Assembly: GCF_025094135.1 (NCBI RefSeq)
Contig: NW_026252460.1
Coordinates: forward strand, 1-64,000
Source: Mucor mucedo
Taxonomy: Eukaryota; Mucoromycota; Mucoromycetes; Mucorales; Mucoraceae
Length of the DNA: 64,000 nt
Direction: 5' to 3'
This document shows positions 47,050 through 58,936 of this stretch, piece by piece. Every line of letters begins with the position of its first letter. Position 1 is the stretch's first letter. The translations under genes and the position numbers were made by a program. The notes under the pieces are model-generated. The model saw only the letters and a program-made list of their open reading frames with translations. It had not been told where the DNA came from and did no database searches.

Positions 47050-49126
47050 TTAATAGAATGAGATGTTCGAATCACCTTCAGCAGGAGCATCCAGATCAAC
47101 GTATGACTTGACTTGGCGGGGATCTTTAGGAAGAGAATCCTCAGGATCCATGACGCCTGGTATTCTTGCTCTTCGTGCAGCATTGACGGCAGTTGTCCAA
47201 CCTGCAGGTGCATTATCAGCACCAAAGCCAATACGAGGTATCTGATCCCAAGGTGTACCAGCAACCGCGCCATGCATACCGCCCATTGGTAAAGGAGGAG
47301 GTCGCATGTTACCAGGCCCACCAGGTCCAGGAGCCATCATGAATGGTTGTGCTTGTTGGCCAAAAGACATATTATTCGGCAAAGGATTCATTAAATGATT
47401 TGTGTTAGGACTAGGGATCAAATGGTTGGGATCACACACATAATTGTTGTAATATTCCACTTCTCCCTTTATACGTTCAATTTCTTCGGGATGCTTGGAC
47501 AGAATATGCTTTTCGACATAATCAAATCCTTTAAATGCTTTTGAACATTCGCCGACTTGGCACTTGTATTTTGATTCATGCTCCTTCAACACATGCTCTT
47601 TTACGTAATCATCAATCTCACTAGAAACAAATCCCAATAATAATAAAAAAAGTTAATAGCCTGTCTCTATTGTTCCACCAAATGAGTAAAAACTTACGAT
47701 TGCAAAACACGTCCACCTAATCGTTTGAGTTCACGATCATCAGGTGTATGAATTTTCATTGAAATTTTTTGATCCAAGTTCTTGGCCCATTGTGCGACTT
47801 TGTTATAAATTGTAAGTAAATCGGTTAAGCTCCTTCGTTTTTGTATTATCGTACCTCCTCGCTCGTTCTTTGCTATTTGTTTGGGATCATTCATTTCATC
47901 AATGACATTACTGGCAGTGGCACGACAATGAGGTTCGCAACACTTTTTGTTCAGCTCTTCAAGAGAATCACATTCGAGGCCACAGTAGTAACAATACATA
48001 TGAACGCGTCTTAAATATATAATAATCATATCTAACATCTTTTTTAAATTCCATCTATCAACATTATCCTCATCATCAACCTTTCCATCCTCACTGCCTT
48101 CCTTCTTTACATCTTCTTCTTCTGGTTTAACGCGCTCAGAAATGACCATTTGAGCACGCGCCTCTACGGCTTTTAATCCATCTGGAATATCTTCACCTAA
48201 AATAGCTTCAAGAGCTAAAGCAAGCTCTTTGGCCTGTTCGAGATCTTTTTGTAATCTTTCGGTGGTGTTGGAGATATCAGGAGCGATACGTGGAACACGT
48301 GTTGTGACAGCATCCTTACGATTCATAGCTAAATGGAAGACAAAATCGTCCACCTTTTGATTATCCATAAGTTCAAATGCCTTTTTCATATCAGTGCCTT
48401 CCTTAAAACTGATCCAACCAATTCTGTGAAATTTCTTGTTGGGTCCAGGTTCTGAAAGGGATAAATAATCAAAGCCATCCACTTTATTGCACATCTAAGT
48501 TATTGTTTTAGTCTTTCTGATATTTCTTTTCTGTAGCCTCTCCCCTCTCATTTTTTATCGACACACACTCTAATGTTTTCTTTACCTCCAAAATTTTCTC
48601 TCTGGGGATAGTGGGAGGAACGGTTTTGATGACCAATCGTGTCTCATATTCATCATTGCTATTGCTTTCATCCGGTTTTGGTGCGTCTGTCTCTGTTGTA
48701 CTGTCATCGATTTCAGCGGGGGGAGGTGTAAGGTTTCCTTGTCCATCATTATCAAAACGCACATCATCATAATCACCATTTTCCAGCTCTTTTAAAAAGT
48801 TGTTTAAATACCGTTTTCTACGCAACTTGATATCTTGATAACGAGGTTGTGATAACTTGGGATGATATTTTTCTTGAAACCATTCCTTATCCTTATTAGC
48901 GACAAAGAACTGAGCAAGTTGACGAGCAGCAAATTTCTCTTTATAATGTGCATACCGCTTTTGCATATCTTCATCATCAATACGTCTAGTGGCGGTTCTA
49001 CGTGTGTAATCATAAAATTGTTTGAATGGAACGAGATAATCCAGTTGATTAGGATCTATAGAGAACCTATTGCACGTTATTGTATATAAGATGTTGAGTA
49101 CATGTTACAAGGTATCAATGAAATTG

Positions 49127-49169
<43 letters not shown>

Positions 49170-49833
49170 TTCCAACGTTGCCACCCCAACCTCCATTTAC
49201 CATTTGGGGATTCATCATATCTAATTTGGAAATAGGTTAATTAACAGGCGTATTGCATTTTTTATTACAAGTCCGTACCCATCATAGGAAACCCACCAGG
49301 ACCAGAATTATTAGGACCGGCAAAGGGAGGGTTTGACACTACTTCAGGCTTATTCCCATAACGAGGACCAGGTACATATCCATCGCGTTCATAGTTGGGA
49401 ATGTAATGATCGGTGTCCGGATCATTTCTCATGTCTCTTTCGATTCTGTTGGGTCTCGAGTTTTGATAGTTTCTCATGGGTGGTGGTGAAAACGATGGTC
49501 TTCTTTTGTGTCTGCGTTCTTTTTTTTTGGATTTAAAGAATTAAGAGTAGGTAAAGAAAATATATAAAAAAAAGAGTGGTAGATATAGAAATAGATGGGA
49601 GAGTATTGTATAAGAAAAAGAAAGTAGAGATGTTTGAAAATGTGTAGTTAATTTGTAAATTATATACCTTCAGGAGGAGTAGGGCTACGACGACCGCGCT
49701 TCTTTCGGTCGTAGCGTTCATACTCATCGTTACCATAGGCTCTGTCACGTTCGACACTGCGTTCATGACGGAATTTATCACGCCCATGGTTACGAGATGA
49801 ACTTTCTTCATCTGACCATTCGCTATAACCCAT
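47050..49833 (-). CDS. Ars2/Serrate/Pir2 RNA effector protein
   Basis: Six exons, 49833-49668, 49518-49279, 49220-49169, 49066-48586, 48494-47698 and 47620-47050, give about 768 aa. The Arg/Ser/Asp-rich N-terminus precedes the conserved core: FSIDPNQLDYLVPFKQFYDY, LAQFFVANKDKEWFQEKYHP, an RNA-recognition-like segment with YLSLSEPGPNKKFHRIGWISF, and YCYYCGLECDSLEELNKKCC. A C2H2 zinc finger (CQVGECSKAFKGFDYVEKHI) follows, and the C-terminus is Pro/Gly/Met-rich, as in Ars2, where it binds the cap-binding complex. S. pombe Pir2 links nuclear RNA surveillance to heterochromatin. Intron 3 begins with a GT directly followed by a ~30-nt A run. The acceptor of exon 2 (AAAAAG|AACGC) has no pyrimidine tract and is the least certain junction. 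Confidence 0.92.
49135..49166 (-). repeat. A32 homopolymer at a 5' splice site (sense strand)
   Basis: On the plus strand 32 T; in the sense of the Ars2 gene the intron starts GTAAAA and continues as an uninterrupted A run. Confidence 0.9.
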
Positions 49834-51893
49834 TCTTTATAACTTTTTTTTTTATATATTCCTTGAATAAAGGAAGAAAGAAAGAAATACAAAAATCCGC
49901 AATTGGGAACTTAAAGGAGGTTGCGCCTACACATAAAATGACGTCGACATTGTTGTTTATGTCGGACATTCAACAATTCGTTTTCATCCCATAAAAGCAC
50001 TCATTCACACACCTTTTTTTTTCTTTTTCCTTTCATTTGTAGTAAATACTAAGGATCGTAAAAAGGTTAATTTTTTTTTATGTATGTGTAGACCTTTCAG
50101 AAAAATAAACCAAAAGTGCTTTATGTCTCCTCCCACGAGATATATTTTCTTGAAGCAAAAAAGGGTAATTCATTTATCAAGAGAAATAACTATGTTATTA
50201 GGTCACTGCAAAAGACGTTAAAAATTCCACGAGAATAGCCTAGTTTTAAGCCAAGGTCTCGGTATTCAACTTGACCAATATTGTAAAAAAAAGAATATTG
50301 AATTGTCGGCTAACAAAAGAAAGTTACTCAGAAGAGATTGAAGAATAAGACAAAGAGTACAGTAAATTCACCAAGTCATAAAATAGTGTTACCAGTGTCA
50401 GCTAAAAGATTGAAGGATAAAAATTTTCCTAAAGCCTTACGAAAAACAAATTGAAGGAAATTATCACATTTTTCTTGGTGGCGTAAATTTTTTTTATTCC
50501 ATCCATAAACAAATATACCTAAAGGGAAACCATTGAAAACGGGAGTTCTAGGTCTTTCCAAAAGCTATAAATACAAAGAGTGACTGAATTCCGAATTAGA
50601 TGTTGATGAACCTTTTATCGATTATTTTAAAAGAGAGCCTGTATACTGTATATACATTTTTTCTTTTAGAATTGCCGACACTTTTGATGATTCACAGAGC
50701 GCAACAAATTATCATTATACAGACCTTCTAACAGAGTTGTCAGCTAGACAAAGTAAGAAGCTGACCTACGACGTTATTATATATATATAACGGAAATGCC
50801 TAGACCTCCGTATTTTTTTTAAACGTATTTTTTGGAATTGCGGGATGGTCTGCCCATATCTAAGTCTAAGAAAAATGTTTACGTTGATTGACAAGCCAAA
50901 TCATTTCGGCTTTTTCTTAACTTCATAGAATGATCGATTTTTGTTTTTCTCAAAATATGCTTTCCGATTAGTACATGCTACTACTGAAACGCCGATAGTC
51001 AACTACCAAGTTCACAAATGTTTCCATGTTGAGTAAAGGCCCAAACACTGTTCTGATATAAGCTCTTGTTTATCATTTTTACAAATAAGTCTCGTTCATA
51101 CACTTTTTTTCCTTTTTTCTTTTCCTTTAACATACTTCTCTTTTTATTATATATAAAAGTTAAAAGGTTAGTTTATAATAACTTTTGTTTTTTCAAGAAA
51201 CACTAAATTATTAGCTCAATTTTTTAAAAAAAACATAAAAAACATGCATTACCATTCTTGCGATATTACGGGTACAGCTAGTCTTTGCTATAGGAAGGTG
51301 GCCTCAGTTGATGGACATACTGTAAATGGCTTGCTAGTCTTGGCCAGGATCGCTATAGAGTATCAAGTAGATTATAGGCTGGATATATAGTGTGTATATA
51401 TCGTTAACAAAAAGGTTGATAATTATCAAATTACATCAGTCTTAAGAAGCTGATGGCTATATGTAGCTTTTTCTTGGATTTGTATTGAATATCTTGCATA
51501 TATTATGTGTGGGCGACAGCCTATAGATGAGACTTGAGTCGCATGTCTATCAAGAAAGAAGTCGTCTCGTGCAGGTTATAAAAATCAGACGTGTTAGTCC
51601 TATGATATTTGCATGTCAAGTTGAATTAAAAGATGCCTAATTGTTGAGAATAAGTTTTGAATCAGTTACAAAAAGATATATTGACACCTAGACGGGACAT
51701 CTTCATAATAGTCAAGGTACATTGACGTGATTAGGGAACACTCAGAGTGAATATGAAAAGAGTCACATTTGAGGCCTTTTGGACGGCTTTATTTTCATGT
51801 CCCGCTTTTTCCAATTGTCAAAATTTTCCTGTTTGCTGAATGAAAAAAACTCTTTTTTCTTAAACAACCCTAAAACATACATATATATTAAAA
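49834..51893. other. 2-kb region without a supported gene
   Basis: Lies between the divergent Ars2 and GAR1 genes and so carries both promoters. AT-rich, with no long frame, no recognisable RNA gene and no repeat array that I could see. AACCCTAAAA, a telobox-like element, lies at 51866-51875, about 20 bp before the GAR1 ATG. Confidence 0.55.
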
Positions 51894-52950
51894 ATGGGTA
51901 AAGGTGGATATGGTGAACAAAGAGGTGGTGGCCGTGGTGGTTTCCGTGGAGGTAAGGAAGAAACGAAATATCGTGTTGCTCCCGCATGAAAAGAAAACAT
52001 GTGCAACAAAAAGAGATCTTTTTTTTTTTGACATTTGACATTAGGCCGTGGCGGTGGACGTGGTGGTTTCGGTGGTGGAGGATTCAACCAAGGACCTCCT
52101 TCCGAAGTTGTCGGTAAGTTTCAGAAGGCATAGAATACAAGACGTTTAGAAAGATTTAATGCTTAAATTGTATATATTTGTTAGTCGTTGGTGTTTTTGT
52201 CAGCGCCTGTGAAGGTGAGATGGTCTGTAAATTAAACAACCCCAAGGTTCCTTTCTTCAACGCACCTATTTATCTCCAAGACAAAACCCTTATCGGTAAG
52301 GTTGACGAAATTCTTGGTCCTTTAAACGAAATTTTCTTCACCGTCAAGATGGAAGGTGGTATGTCTGCCACTACATTCAAGCCTGATGATAAGGTTTATA
52401 TTGGACTCGATAAGCTCCTTCCTATGGATAGATTCTTACCCAAGCCTAAGGTTGCCGGAAAGGGTAATATACAAACTGCAAAGGAGAGGGAGAGGTACAA
52501 TAGAACTAACCTCAATTTTATTTTTTTTTAAAAAAAAAAGCTGGTAAGCCTACTGGTCTTCAAGGTAAGGTCGAGAAGAAGCAAAGCTCCGGTTTCCCCG
52601 CTCGCGGTGGCCGTGGTGGACGAGGTGGCCGTGGTGGTTTCGGTGGTGATCGTGGAGGCCGTGGTGGTTTCGGTGGTGGAGATCGTGGAGGCCGTGGTGG
52701 TTTCGGTGCTCCTCGTGGTGGCCGTGGTGGATTTGGTTCTGACCGTGGAGGCCGTGGTGGTTTCGGCGGTGGAGATCGTGGAGGCCGTGGCGGTTTCGGT
52801 GGAGATCGTGGAAGCCGTGGTGGTTTCGGCGGTGGAGACCGTGGAGGTCGCGGTGGTTTTGGTGGTGGAGACCGTGGAGGCCGTGGTGGCTTCGGTGCTT
52901 CTCGTGGCGGATTCAGTAGTGCTGGATCCGGTAACCATGTTACCTTTTAA
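51894..52950 (+). CDS. GAR1: H/ACA small nucleolar ribonucleoprotein subunit Gar1
   Basis: Four exons, 51894-51951, 52045-52113, 52185-52463 and 52541-52950, give about 271 aa. A short Gly/Arg-rich N-terminus precedes the conserved core with VGVFVSACEGEMVCK, VPFFNAPIYL, IGKVDEILGPLNEIFFTVKM, and DDKVYIGLDKLLPMDRFLP. The C-terminal ~115 residues are a long RGG/FGGG repeat domain. Gar1 is one of four core proteins of H/ACA snoRNPs that pseudouridylate rRNA. I looked at its introns for a hosted snoRNA and saw none. The RGG tail is longer than in yeast Gar1. Confidence 0.95.
52590..52915 (+). repeat. RGG/FGG coding repeat
   Basis: Tandem ~24-36-bp units built on CGTGGAGGCCGTGGTGGTTTCGG, encoding DRGGRGGFGG-like units in Gar1. 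Confidence 0.9.
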
Positions 52951-53188
52951 ATAATTTAAAATATTACCAATATCTTGTATTTGAAAACAAATCTCTTCCT
53001 CTCTCTCTCTCTTCTTTCTCTCCTCCCATTATTTTGTGTAAATAAATAAAAAATGCATTAAACCAATTTCTTCGGTTATTCAAAAATCCTCTGGCATTGT
53101 CATCTCATTGGTACAAAAACAATCTACTTTTGTAACATCTCTCTTTTTCTTTTCTTTTTCCCTATTTATTTATTCACACACCCGCAAT

Positions 53189-53979
53189 ATGAAAAGACTT
53201 TCTATTTATGCACCACTTTTCAAAACTACTTCTTCAGTCTATGTTAGACCAGCCATCTTATCAAGGTCTTATCATAGTGCCGAATATAGCGGCGGAGGAC
53301 TTATGGGCAGAGATAATTTTACAACTCCCATATCCACTCCACCTACAAAACCAGAAGATCCTTTTGCTCATTTAGAACTGGCTCAATTGACGGACCCACG
53401 TTCGGTAAAGAAACAGAAAAATTGTTTAAAAAACACGAGTCAATTAATGTATACATTACTCTTAGATTGTTCAGCATCTCAATGAATATGTCATTGGTCA
53501 AGAAAGGGCCAAAAAGGTGCTTGCCGTAGCTATATTTAACCATTATAACCGTGTCAGAGCCAATATGAAGAGACACCATTTACAACAAAAGAGGCAGCAG
53601 CGTGAGCGCGAGTTAGTGGAAGGCGAAGAGCGTATGCACGCAGAACATCATCACCCCACTTTACCTCAAGATTACTATTCCACGCAATTACCTCTTCAAA
53701 ACCATACAAGTGAATTCCCACCACCTTCCGAAAGAGCCTTATCCTATGGTAAGGAAAATAAATTGTTTGCTAAAATAGGATATTTTTAATTAAGCATCGT
53801 TGTCGTTAGGCGCACAAAGACGTGCCTGGTTAAATCCACCCACAGAAGCCATTGAGAATAATAACGGCAGAGTTCTTGTACCAGATATTGAGTCCGCTTT
53901 AAATCTTGATACAAGTGCAGAGGAAGATTCTACCGTGCATGATAAAAGTAATGTCCTATTAATCGGGCCCACTGGTTCA

Positions 53980-54016
<37 letters not shown>

Positions 54017-55260
54017 CAATGACCCTCTTTTTTTTTAAAAAGTATACTGATCCATAATTGTTTGTTTGTATAGGCAAGACATTATTAGCTAGAACATTAG
54101 CACAAGTATTACAGGTGCCCTTTTCCATGTCTGATGCTACACCTTTTACTCAAGCTGGGTATGTTGGTGAAGACGTTGAATTAGTCATCCAGAGATTACT
54201 TCAGTCTTGTGATTTTGATGTAAAAAAAGCAGAAACGGGTATTGTGTTTATCGATGAAGTGGATAAAATCTCTAGAAGATCTGATTCACATACTGCCTCG
54301 AGAGATGTATCAGGTGAAGGTGTTCAACAGGTAAAACTATACACAAAATATCCTGTATTTCCACTAAAAAAATGCCTTAATTCATAGTCTCTATTAAGAA
54401 TGCTTGAAGGAACTGTGGTAAATGTGACTGATAAATCAGGAGCGGGTAACCATAAGCGAGGCGGTCCTGGAGGTGGGGGTGGGTCCTTGAGCTCTCCAAA
54501 CAAGGGTGAAACATACTCTGTCGATACGAGCAACATTCTTTTTATTTTAAGTGGTGCTTTTATTGGATTAGAAAAGATTATTGGCGATCGTCTTTCCAAA
54601 GGGGTAACATATAAAAAATATGTATATTGGAGTGTAGTATATAAAACTAAACAATATTTTAATACAGTCAATTGGTTTTGATGCTCATTTGAAATCAGAA
54701 TCTGATATTGTAGAGGAAAGTAAAGAGTCTTTGCATGTGGTTGAACCTACGGATCTTGTAAAATACGGCTTGATTCCTGAGTTTGTGGGCCGTGTTCCAG
54801 TAGTTGCGTCAGTCAATAATCTTCAGGTAGACGATCTTGTTCGTGTATTAAAGGAACCCAAGAACTCCTTATTGAAGCAATACGAGGGACTTTTCAAATT
54901 GAACAACGTTAGCCTGAGATTTAGTCAAAATGCTCTCAAGTCGGTTGCTTCTCAAGCCTTGGAAAAAAAGACCGGTGCACGTGGATTAAGACGCATTATG
55001 GTAGGAAAAAGATTATAGTAAATGGGGGCTGTAGTTAACTTTTACTATAGGAAACCCTTCTATTGGAGCCCATGTTTGATGCACCAGCGTCTTGTATCAA
55101 GCAAGTGATTATTGATAGTAAAGTTGTCAACAAGGAAAAAACAGCTGTATATATCACGACAGAAAAATCACAAATGGCTGATAAGATGATTGCGGATGAT
55201 GATGGTGTTGTTTTACCTCACACTGAGGACGATACCCCACAACAAATGACCCAAATATAA
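53189..55260 (+). CDS. Mitochondrial ClpX-type AAA+ unfoldase
   Basis: Seven exons, 53189-53404, 53466-53748, 53810-53980, 54074-54330, 54388-54603, 54668-55000 and 55051-55260, give about 561 aa. The N-terminus (MKRLSIYAPLFKTTSS...) is basic and hydroxylated, as a mitochondrial targeting sequence should be. The bacterial zinc-binding domain is absent, as in yeast Mcx1. The core shows LNEYVIGQERAKK, Walker A IGPTGSGKT, TQAGYVGEDVE, Walker B IVFIDEVDKI, LLRMLEGTVVNV, GLIPEFVGRVP and TGARGLRRIM. A Gln/Glu/His-rich insert (~95-160) and a Gly-rich loop are extra. Yeast Mcx1 activates heme synthesis; other eukaryotic ClpX also serve ClpP. Walker A is split GSG|KT by an intron that begins with a GTA31 run. 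The start is the first ATG in the frame. Confidence 0.93.
53983..54013 (+). repeat. A31 homopolymer at a 5' splice site
   Basis: Follows directly after the GT donor of ClpX intron 3. Confidence 0.9.
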
Positions 55261-55552
55261 ACAATAACAACAAAAGAAAGCATTGTACATTCCCTCTCTT
55301 TTTTTTTTCTTCTCTCGCTCTCATTGTTTTAATTTATACATATACTCCCCCTACTCACTCTATTAAATAAATTTGCAGTGCCTACATACATATTGTCAAT
55401 GCGTGAAAGTGAGATCGAGTTAAAACCTTGGTTTGAATCCCCGTTCGTGTTTTGTGACGTGGTGAGATGCCGACAGTGTTATTTAATTGGGAAAGACTGG
55501 TAACGGTTAAGTCTTCTCTTTTACTGTACCTTACATAAAAATAAAAATAAAA

Positions 55553-56390
55553 ATGGCAGGAAGACAACCAGTTCATTCTGTACTATTTGACAATAGTCAA
55601 GACAATAGTCAATATTATTCACAACAAGCAGCATCTGCACAGTCTGGCGATGGATTACAGTTTTATTCATCCACTTATGGAGATCAATACAGTGCTGGTG
55701 CCAACACGAACAGCAACTATTACAGTAGCGCTCCTTCGGGAGATATGCGTTCACCTAATTACGATTATACCTCAGGCACATCTGGTTCTTTCTGGAGCGC
55801 GTTTGGTACAGGTGGGTTTGCAGATGAACCACCTTTACTAGAAGAACTTGGTTTAAACTTTGGCCATATAAAGACAAAGGTACCGTTTTATCAACTGAAA
55901 AATAATTTTTTGTATTCACACACACACTTCATAGAGTTTGGCGGTATTAAATCCTTTCCGAACTGTACCTCATACTATTATGGATGACACGGATTTGGCA
56001 GGACCTCTTTTATTCATATTCTTATTTGGCACATTTTTATTATTATCTAGAAAAGCACATTTTGGATATATTTACGGTGTTGGTGTGATGGGTGTTGTTT
56101 CCATCTATTTGATTTTAAACATGATGAGTGAAAATGGAATTGATTGGTCCAGAACTGCCAGTGTATTGGGTTATTGTCTTTTACCTATGGTGATGTTGAG
56201 TGGATTCAGTGTGGTCTTGAAGTTGGACAACATTATCGGTTCTATCTTGACCGTCATTAGTATTTTATGGTGTACTTATTCTAGTTCGGGTATGTTTTCC
56301 AGTGTACTTCATTTAAACGAGCAACGGTTACTGGTTGCTTATCCCGTTGGTCTCTTTTATGCCTGTTTTGCTTTAATGACTTTCTTTTAA
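55553..56390 (+). CDS. Yip1/YIPF5-family Golgi membrane protein
   Basis: Two exons, 55553-55879 and 55935-56390, give about 260 aa. The N-terminal half is cytosolic and rich in Ser, Tyr, Gln and Asn. It ends in the Yip1 signature EPPLLEELGLNF followed by HIKTKSLAVLNPF. The C-terminal ~140 residues form about five membrane helices beginning after DTDLAGPLLFIFLFGTFLLL, with the VLGYCLLPMV block typical of the family. Yip1 interacts with Ypt/Rab GTPases and Yif1 in ER-Golgi vesicle transport. Length and domain order agree with the family; the start codon is the first Met of the frame and is preceded by an A-rich leader. Confidence 0.93.
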
Positions 56391-56465
56391 AATAAAAAAG
56401 TAACACCTGAATTCGAATTATGATTATTTTTTTTTTATTTCTTCTTTTTTCTTTTTATCCCAAAA

Positions 56466-58221
56466 ATGCAACACCACGTTATCAATCCACCTATTCAAAT
56501 TAGAAAAAGACCAAATGAATCAGACTCCATTACCAAACACATAAAGTAATGCATTTTATTTTCCTGTTGACAGACAAACAAAAAAGTTTTTTTCGTGTTT
56601 TTAACCATATCTTGTAGAAAAAAGAGACCAACCGATCGTAACATACCACCCAAGGTAACAAACAAAAAACATGCATTTTAATTCAGCCCCAATGTTAATT
56701 CTCATAATGAAAAGATTGAAGCTTATGTTCCAGAATCCAAACTCTATACCGAACTTTGCGAATTTGAAAAGAACCTCGATGTGTCCATTATGAGAAAACG
56801 TTTGGATATCCAAGAAGCGCTTGGAAAACCAACCAAAGTACGACGCACGTTGCGTATCTTTGTATCAAACACAGCAGCCGATCAGACATCACAAATTGAC
56901 GAACCTAATAGTTTTGATTTAAACAATGAGAATGCACCTTCCTGGACCCTCAAAGTGGAAGGAAGATTACTAGACGTAAATAAGACTTTTTCATTCAAGA
57001 AAAAAATTCATTGATTTATATTATTATTAGCCTTTGATTCCTACCAAGAAAGCTCAACCTATCCAGAAATTCACATCCTTTTTTAAATCCATCCTTGTTG
57101 AATTAGATCGCGATCCGGAAATGTTTCCAGAAGGAAATATCACTGAAGTAAATATATAGCTTGAAGAAGGGGAAAAGTTAAACTAAATTAAGAAGTGAAT
57201 TCTCTTGTAGTGGCATAAACAAGCTTCATCTACAGATTCTGATGGTATTGAATTAAAGCGTAAAGGCGATGTGGCAGTAAACGCTCGAATTATACTCGTT
57301 CCCGATTTCAATCCCAATAAATATAAGGTATCTGGAGGTTTATCCAACTTGATAGCATTGAAATTAGCAACCAAACCTCATGTCATCACGGAAGTTTGGA
57401 ACTACGTCAAGGTAGATCAGTGATTTAATAACCCCCCCCCCTTCCGTCGCCAGAGAATGTAATGCACTAACACCTTACATCTTTTAGCAAAACAAATTAC
57501 AAGATGAGCAGGATAAGCGATTAATCAAATGTAATGACAAATTAAGTCTGTTATTCGGTGGTCTTTCACAAATCCATTTTTCACAGTTACCAGATTTGAT
57601 CAGTCAGCATCTGTCAAGACCAGATCCTATTGTCTTGAATTACACCATTCGTGTAGACAAACAGTTTAATCAATCGACAAAGGCTTATGATATGGATGTA
57701 GAACTTGATAGTGTCGTGCGTCAAAAGATGATGAATATTGTGGCTTCTAGTCAGACCCAAAAAGATATCATGGGATTGGATGATAAGATTGTACAATGTG
57801 TTCAAAGTATTAACAACTCAAAGATCAAGCGTGATTTTTTGACCCAGTTCTCGAGGGATCCTATTGAGTTTATTAACAAGTGGATTACGAGTCAGGCAAG
57901 AGATTTAGAGGTAAACACAAGGGGAGGGGGGGGGGAGAAGGTTACTCGTCGGAAACCCAGGGAGGGTGTACTTAGCATTGTATTTTTCTAGGTTATTCTT
58001 GGTGAGACAAAGGTCAATTTGGAAGATGTACGTCAAACAGATTTCTACAAACAGCCCTGGGTGAAAGAAGCCGTGTTTCACTATTTGACATCAAAGGTAT
58101 ATAAAAAAAAAGAATCGATAACAAAATAAAAAAATGTGAATGGCTCATCCTTTTTTATTTCTATGTATCTGTATAGACACAACAAAGAATGCAAGAACTC
58201 TTGGCTACTCAACGACATTAA
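56466..58221 (+). CDS. SWI/SNF-RSC subunit of the SMARCD/Rsc6/Snf12 family (SWIB domain)
   Basis: Eight exons, 56466-56545, 56618-56654, 56715-56975, 57031-57147, 57211-57411, 57488-57910, 57992-58096 and 58177-58221, give about 422 aa. Family features in order are YVPESKLYTELCEFEKNLD, IMRKRLDIQEAL, RTLRIFVSNTA, SWTLKVEGRLLD, FTSFFKSILVELD, EWHKQASSTDSDG and the SWIB/MDM2 fold around LSNLIALKLATKPHVITEVWNYVK. C-terminal FINKWITSQARDLE and FYKQPWVKEAVFHYL follow. The protein is a core scaffold subunit of ATP-dependent chromatin remodellers. Exon 2 is 37 nt and the last exon only 45 nt. The stop codon is 29 bp from the end of the convergent zinc-finger gene. Confidence 0.92.
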
Positions 58222-58250
58222 ATTTTATTAGAATAATAAAGCCTACTAGT

Positions 58251-58739
58251 TTACATTTTAAGAATTTTAGTAAGCATAGCCCCAAGATCTACTATCTGCC
58301 GAGCTATAGTAGTTGCCACTGTCATATCATATGGCTCATCCTTCATAGACTTGTTACTATCTTCAAAACGAACCGTTTTAGCCTTATGTATTTCTTGGAT
58401 TTCTTCCTCTTCTTCTTCATCGCCACTCTCTACCTCGATAAAGTTGCCTTTATCAGTAGTGTGTTCCTTTTTGACATGCTCCTGTAGCTCTCCATAATCT
58501 CCGGAATGGAACCAGCAGCTACTGCAACCATGATGAGATAAATCGAACCCCATCTTTCTATCGGGCTGATAACTGTAGTTCATATTAAAAGGCCGTTTAA
58601 TTCCAGGTCTACGACGGGGTAGACTTTGACCATGCGCAGTGCTAATGTGATTGAGTGTGGCAGGTCCTGTAGAATAAGAGGCTCCACAGATATAGCAGGG
58701 ATATCTTAAAAATACAACTTGTCTTGATGGGTAGTCCAT
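58251..58739 (-). CDS. Paired C2H2 zinc-finger protein A, unknown function
   Basis: An intronless 162-aa frame starts MDYPSRQVVF. It has two C-x2-C-x12-H-x4-H units: CYICGASYSTGPATLNHISTAH and CSSCWFHSGDYGELQEHVKKEH (each shown to its last His). A polar linker with PRRRPGIKRP lies between them. A Glu run and a short helical C-terminus follow. The domain layout, the GCxSCWF signature of the second finger and the acidic-helical tail recur in the neighbouring gene, so the two are paralogues. Fingers lack the usual TGEKP linker, so DNA binding of the classic kind is uncertain. The gene is convergent with the SMARCD gene. Confidence 0.7.
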   Translation of the reverse strand: MDYPSRQVVFLRYPCYICGASYSTGPATLNHISTAHGQSLPRRRPGIKRPFNMNYSYQPDRKMGFDLSHHGCSSCWFHSGDYGELQEHVKKEHTTDKGNFIEVESGDEEEEEEIQEIHKAKTVRFEDSNKSMKDEPYDMTVATTIARQIVDLGAMLTKILKM

Positions 58740-58936
58740 AAAAATATAGAGATGAATTATAAAGAAGAGAGAGACTTGAGTCGTTATCAGATGAACAACT
58801 TAAATAGCTATATCAGACTATCCTGGCAACATTTTGTCTGTTCGTGTATATTTTTGTACCATGACAACAAATTTACATGACAACAAAGATGCAGTTTTTT
58901 ATTATTATAACTACTGTTTTAAAGATAGAGGGGAAG

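Noticed and set aside
49834..51893. Possible snoRNA genes upstream of or inside GAR1
   Set aside because: No paired C and D boxes or convincing H/ACA hairpins were seen; a covariance-model search would be needed to exclude them.
52607..52954. Val/Glu-rich plus-strand frame and Thr-rich minus-strand frame over GAR1
   Set aside because: Both are shadows of the RGG repeat.
55421..55450. tRNA-like T-loop GGTTTGAATCC
   Set aside because: The flanking bases do not form a 5-bp T stem and no anticodon arm or acceptor stem can be drawn.
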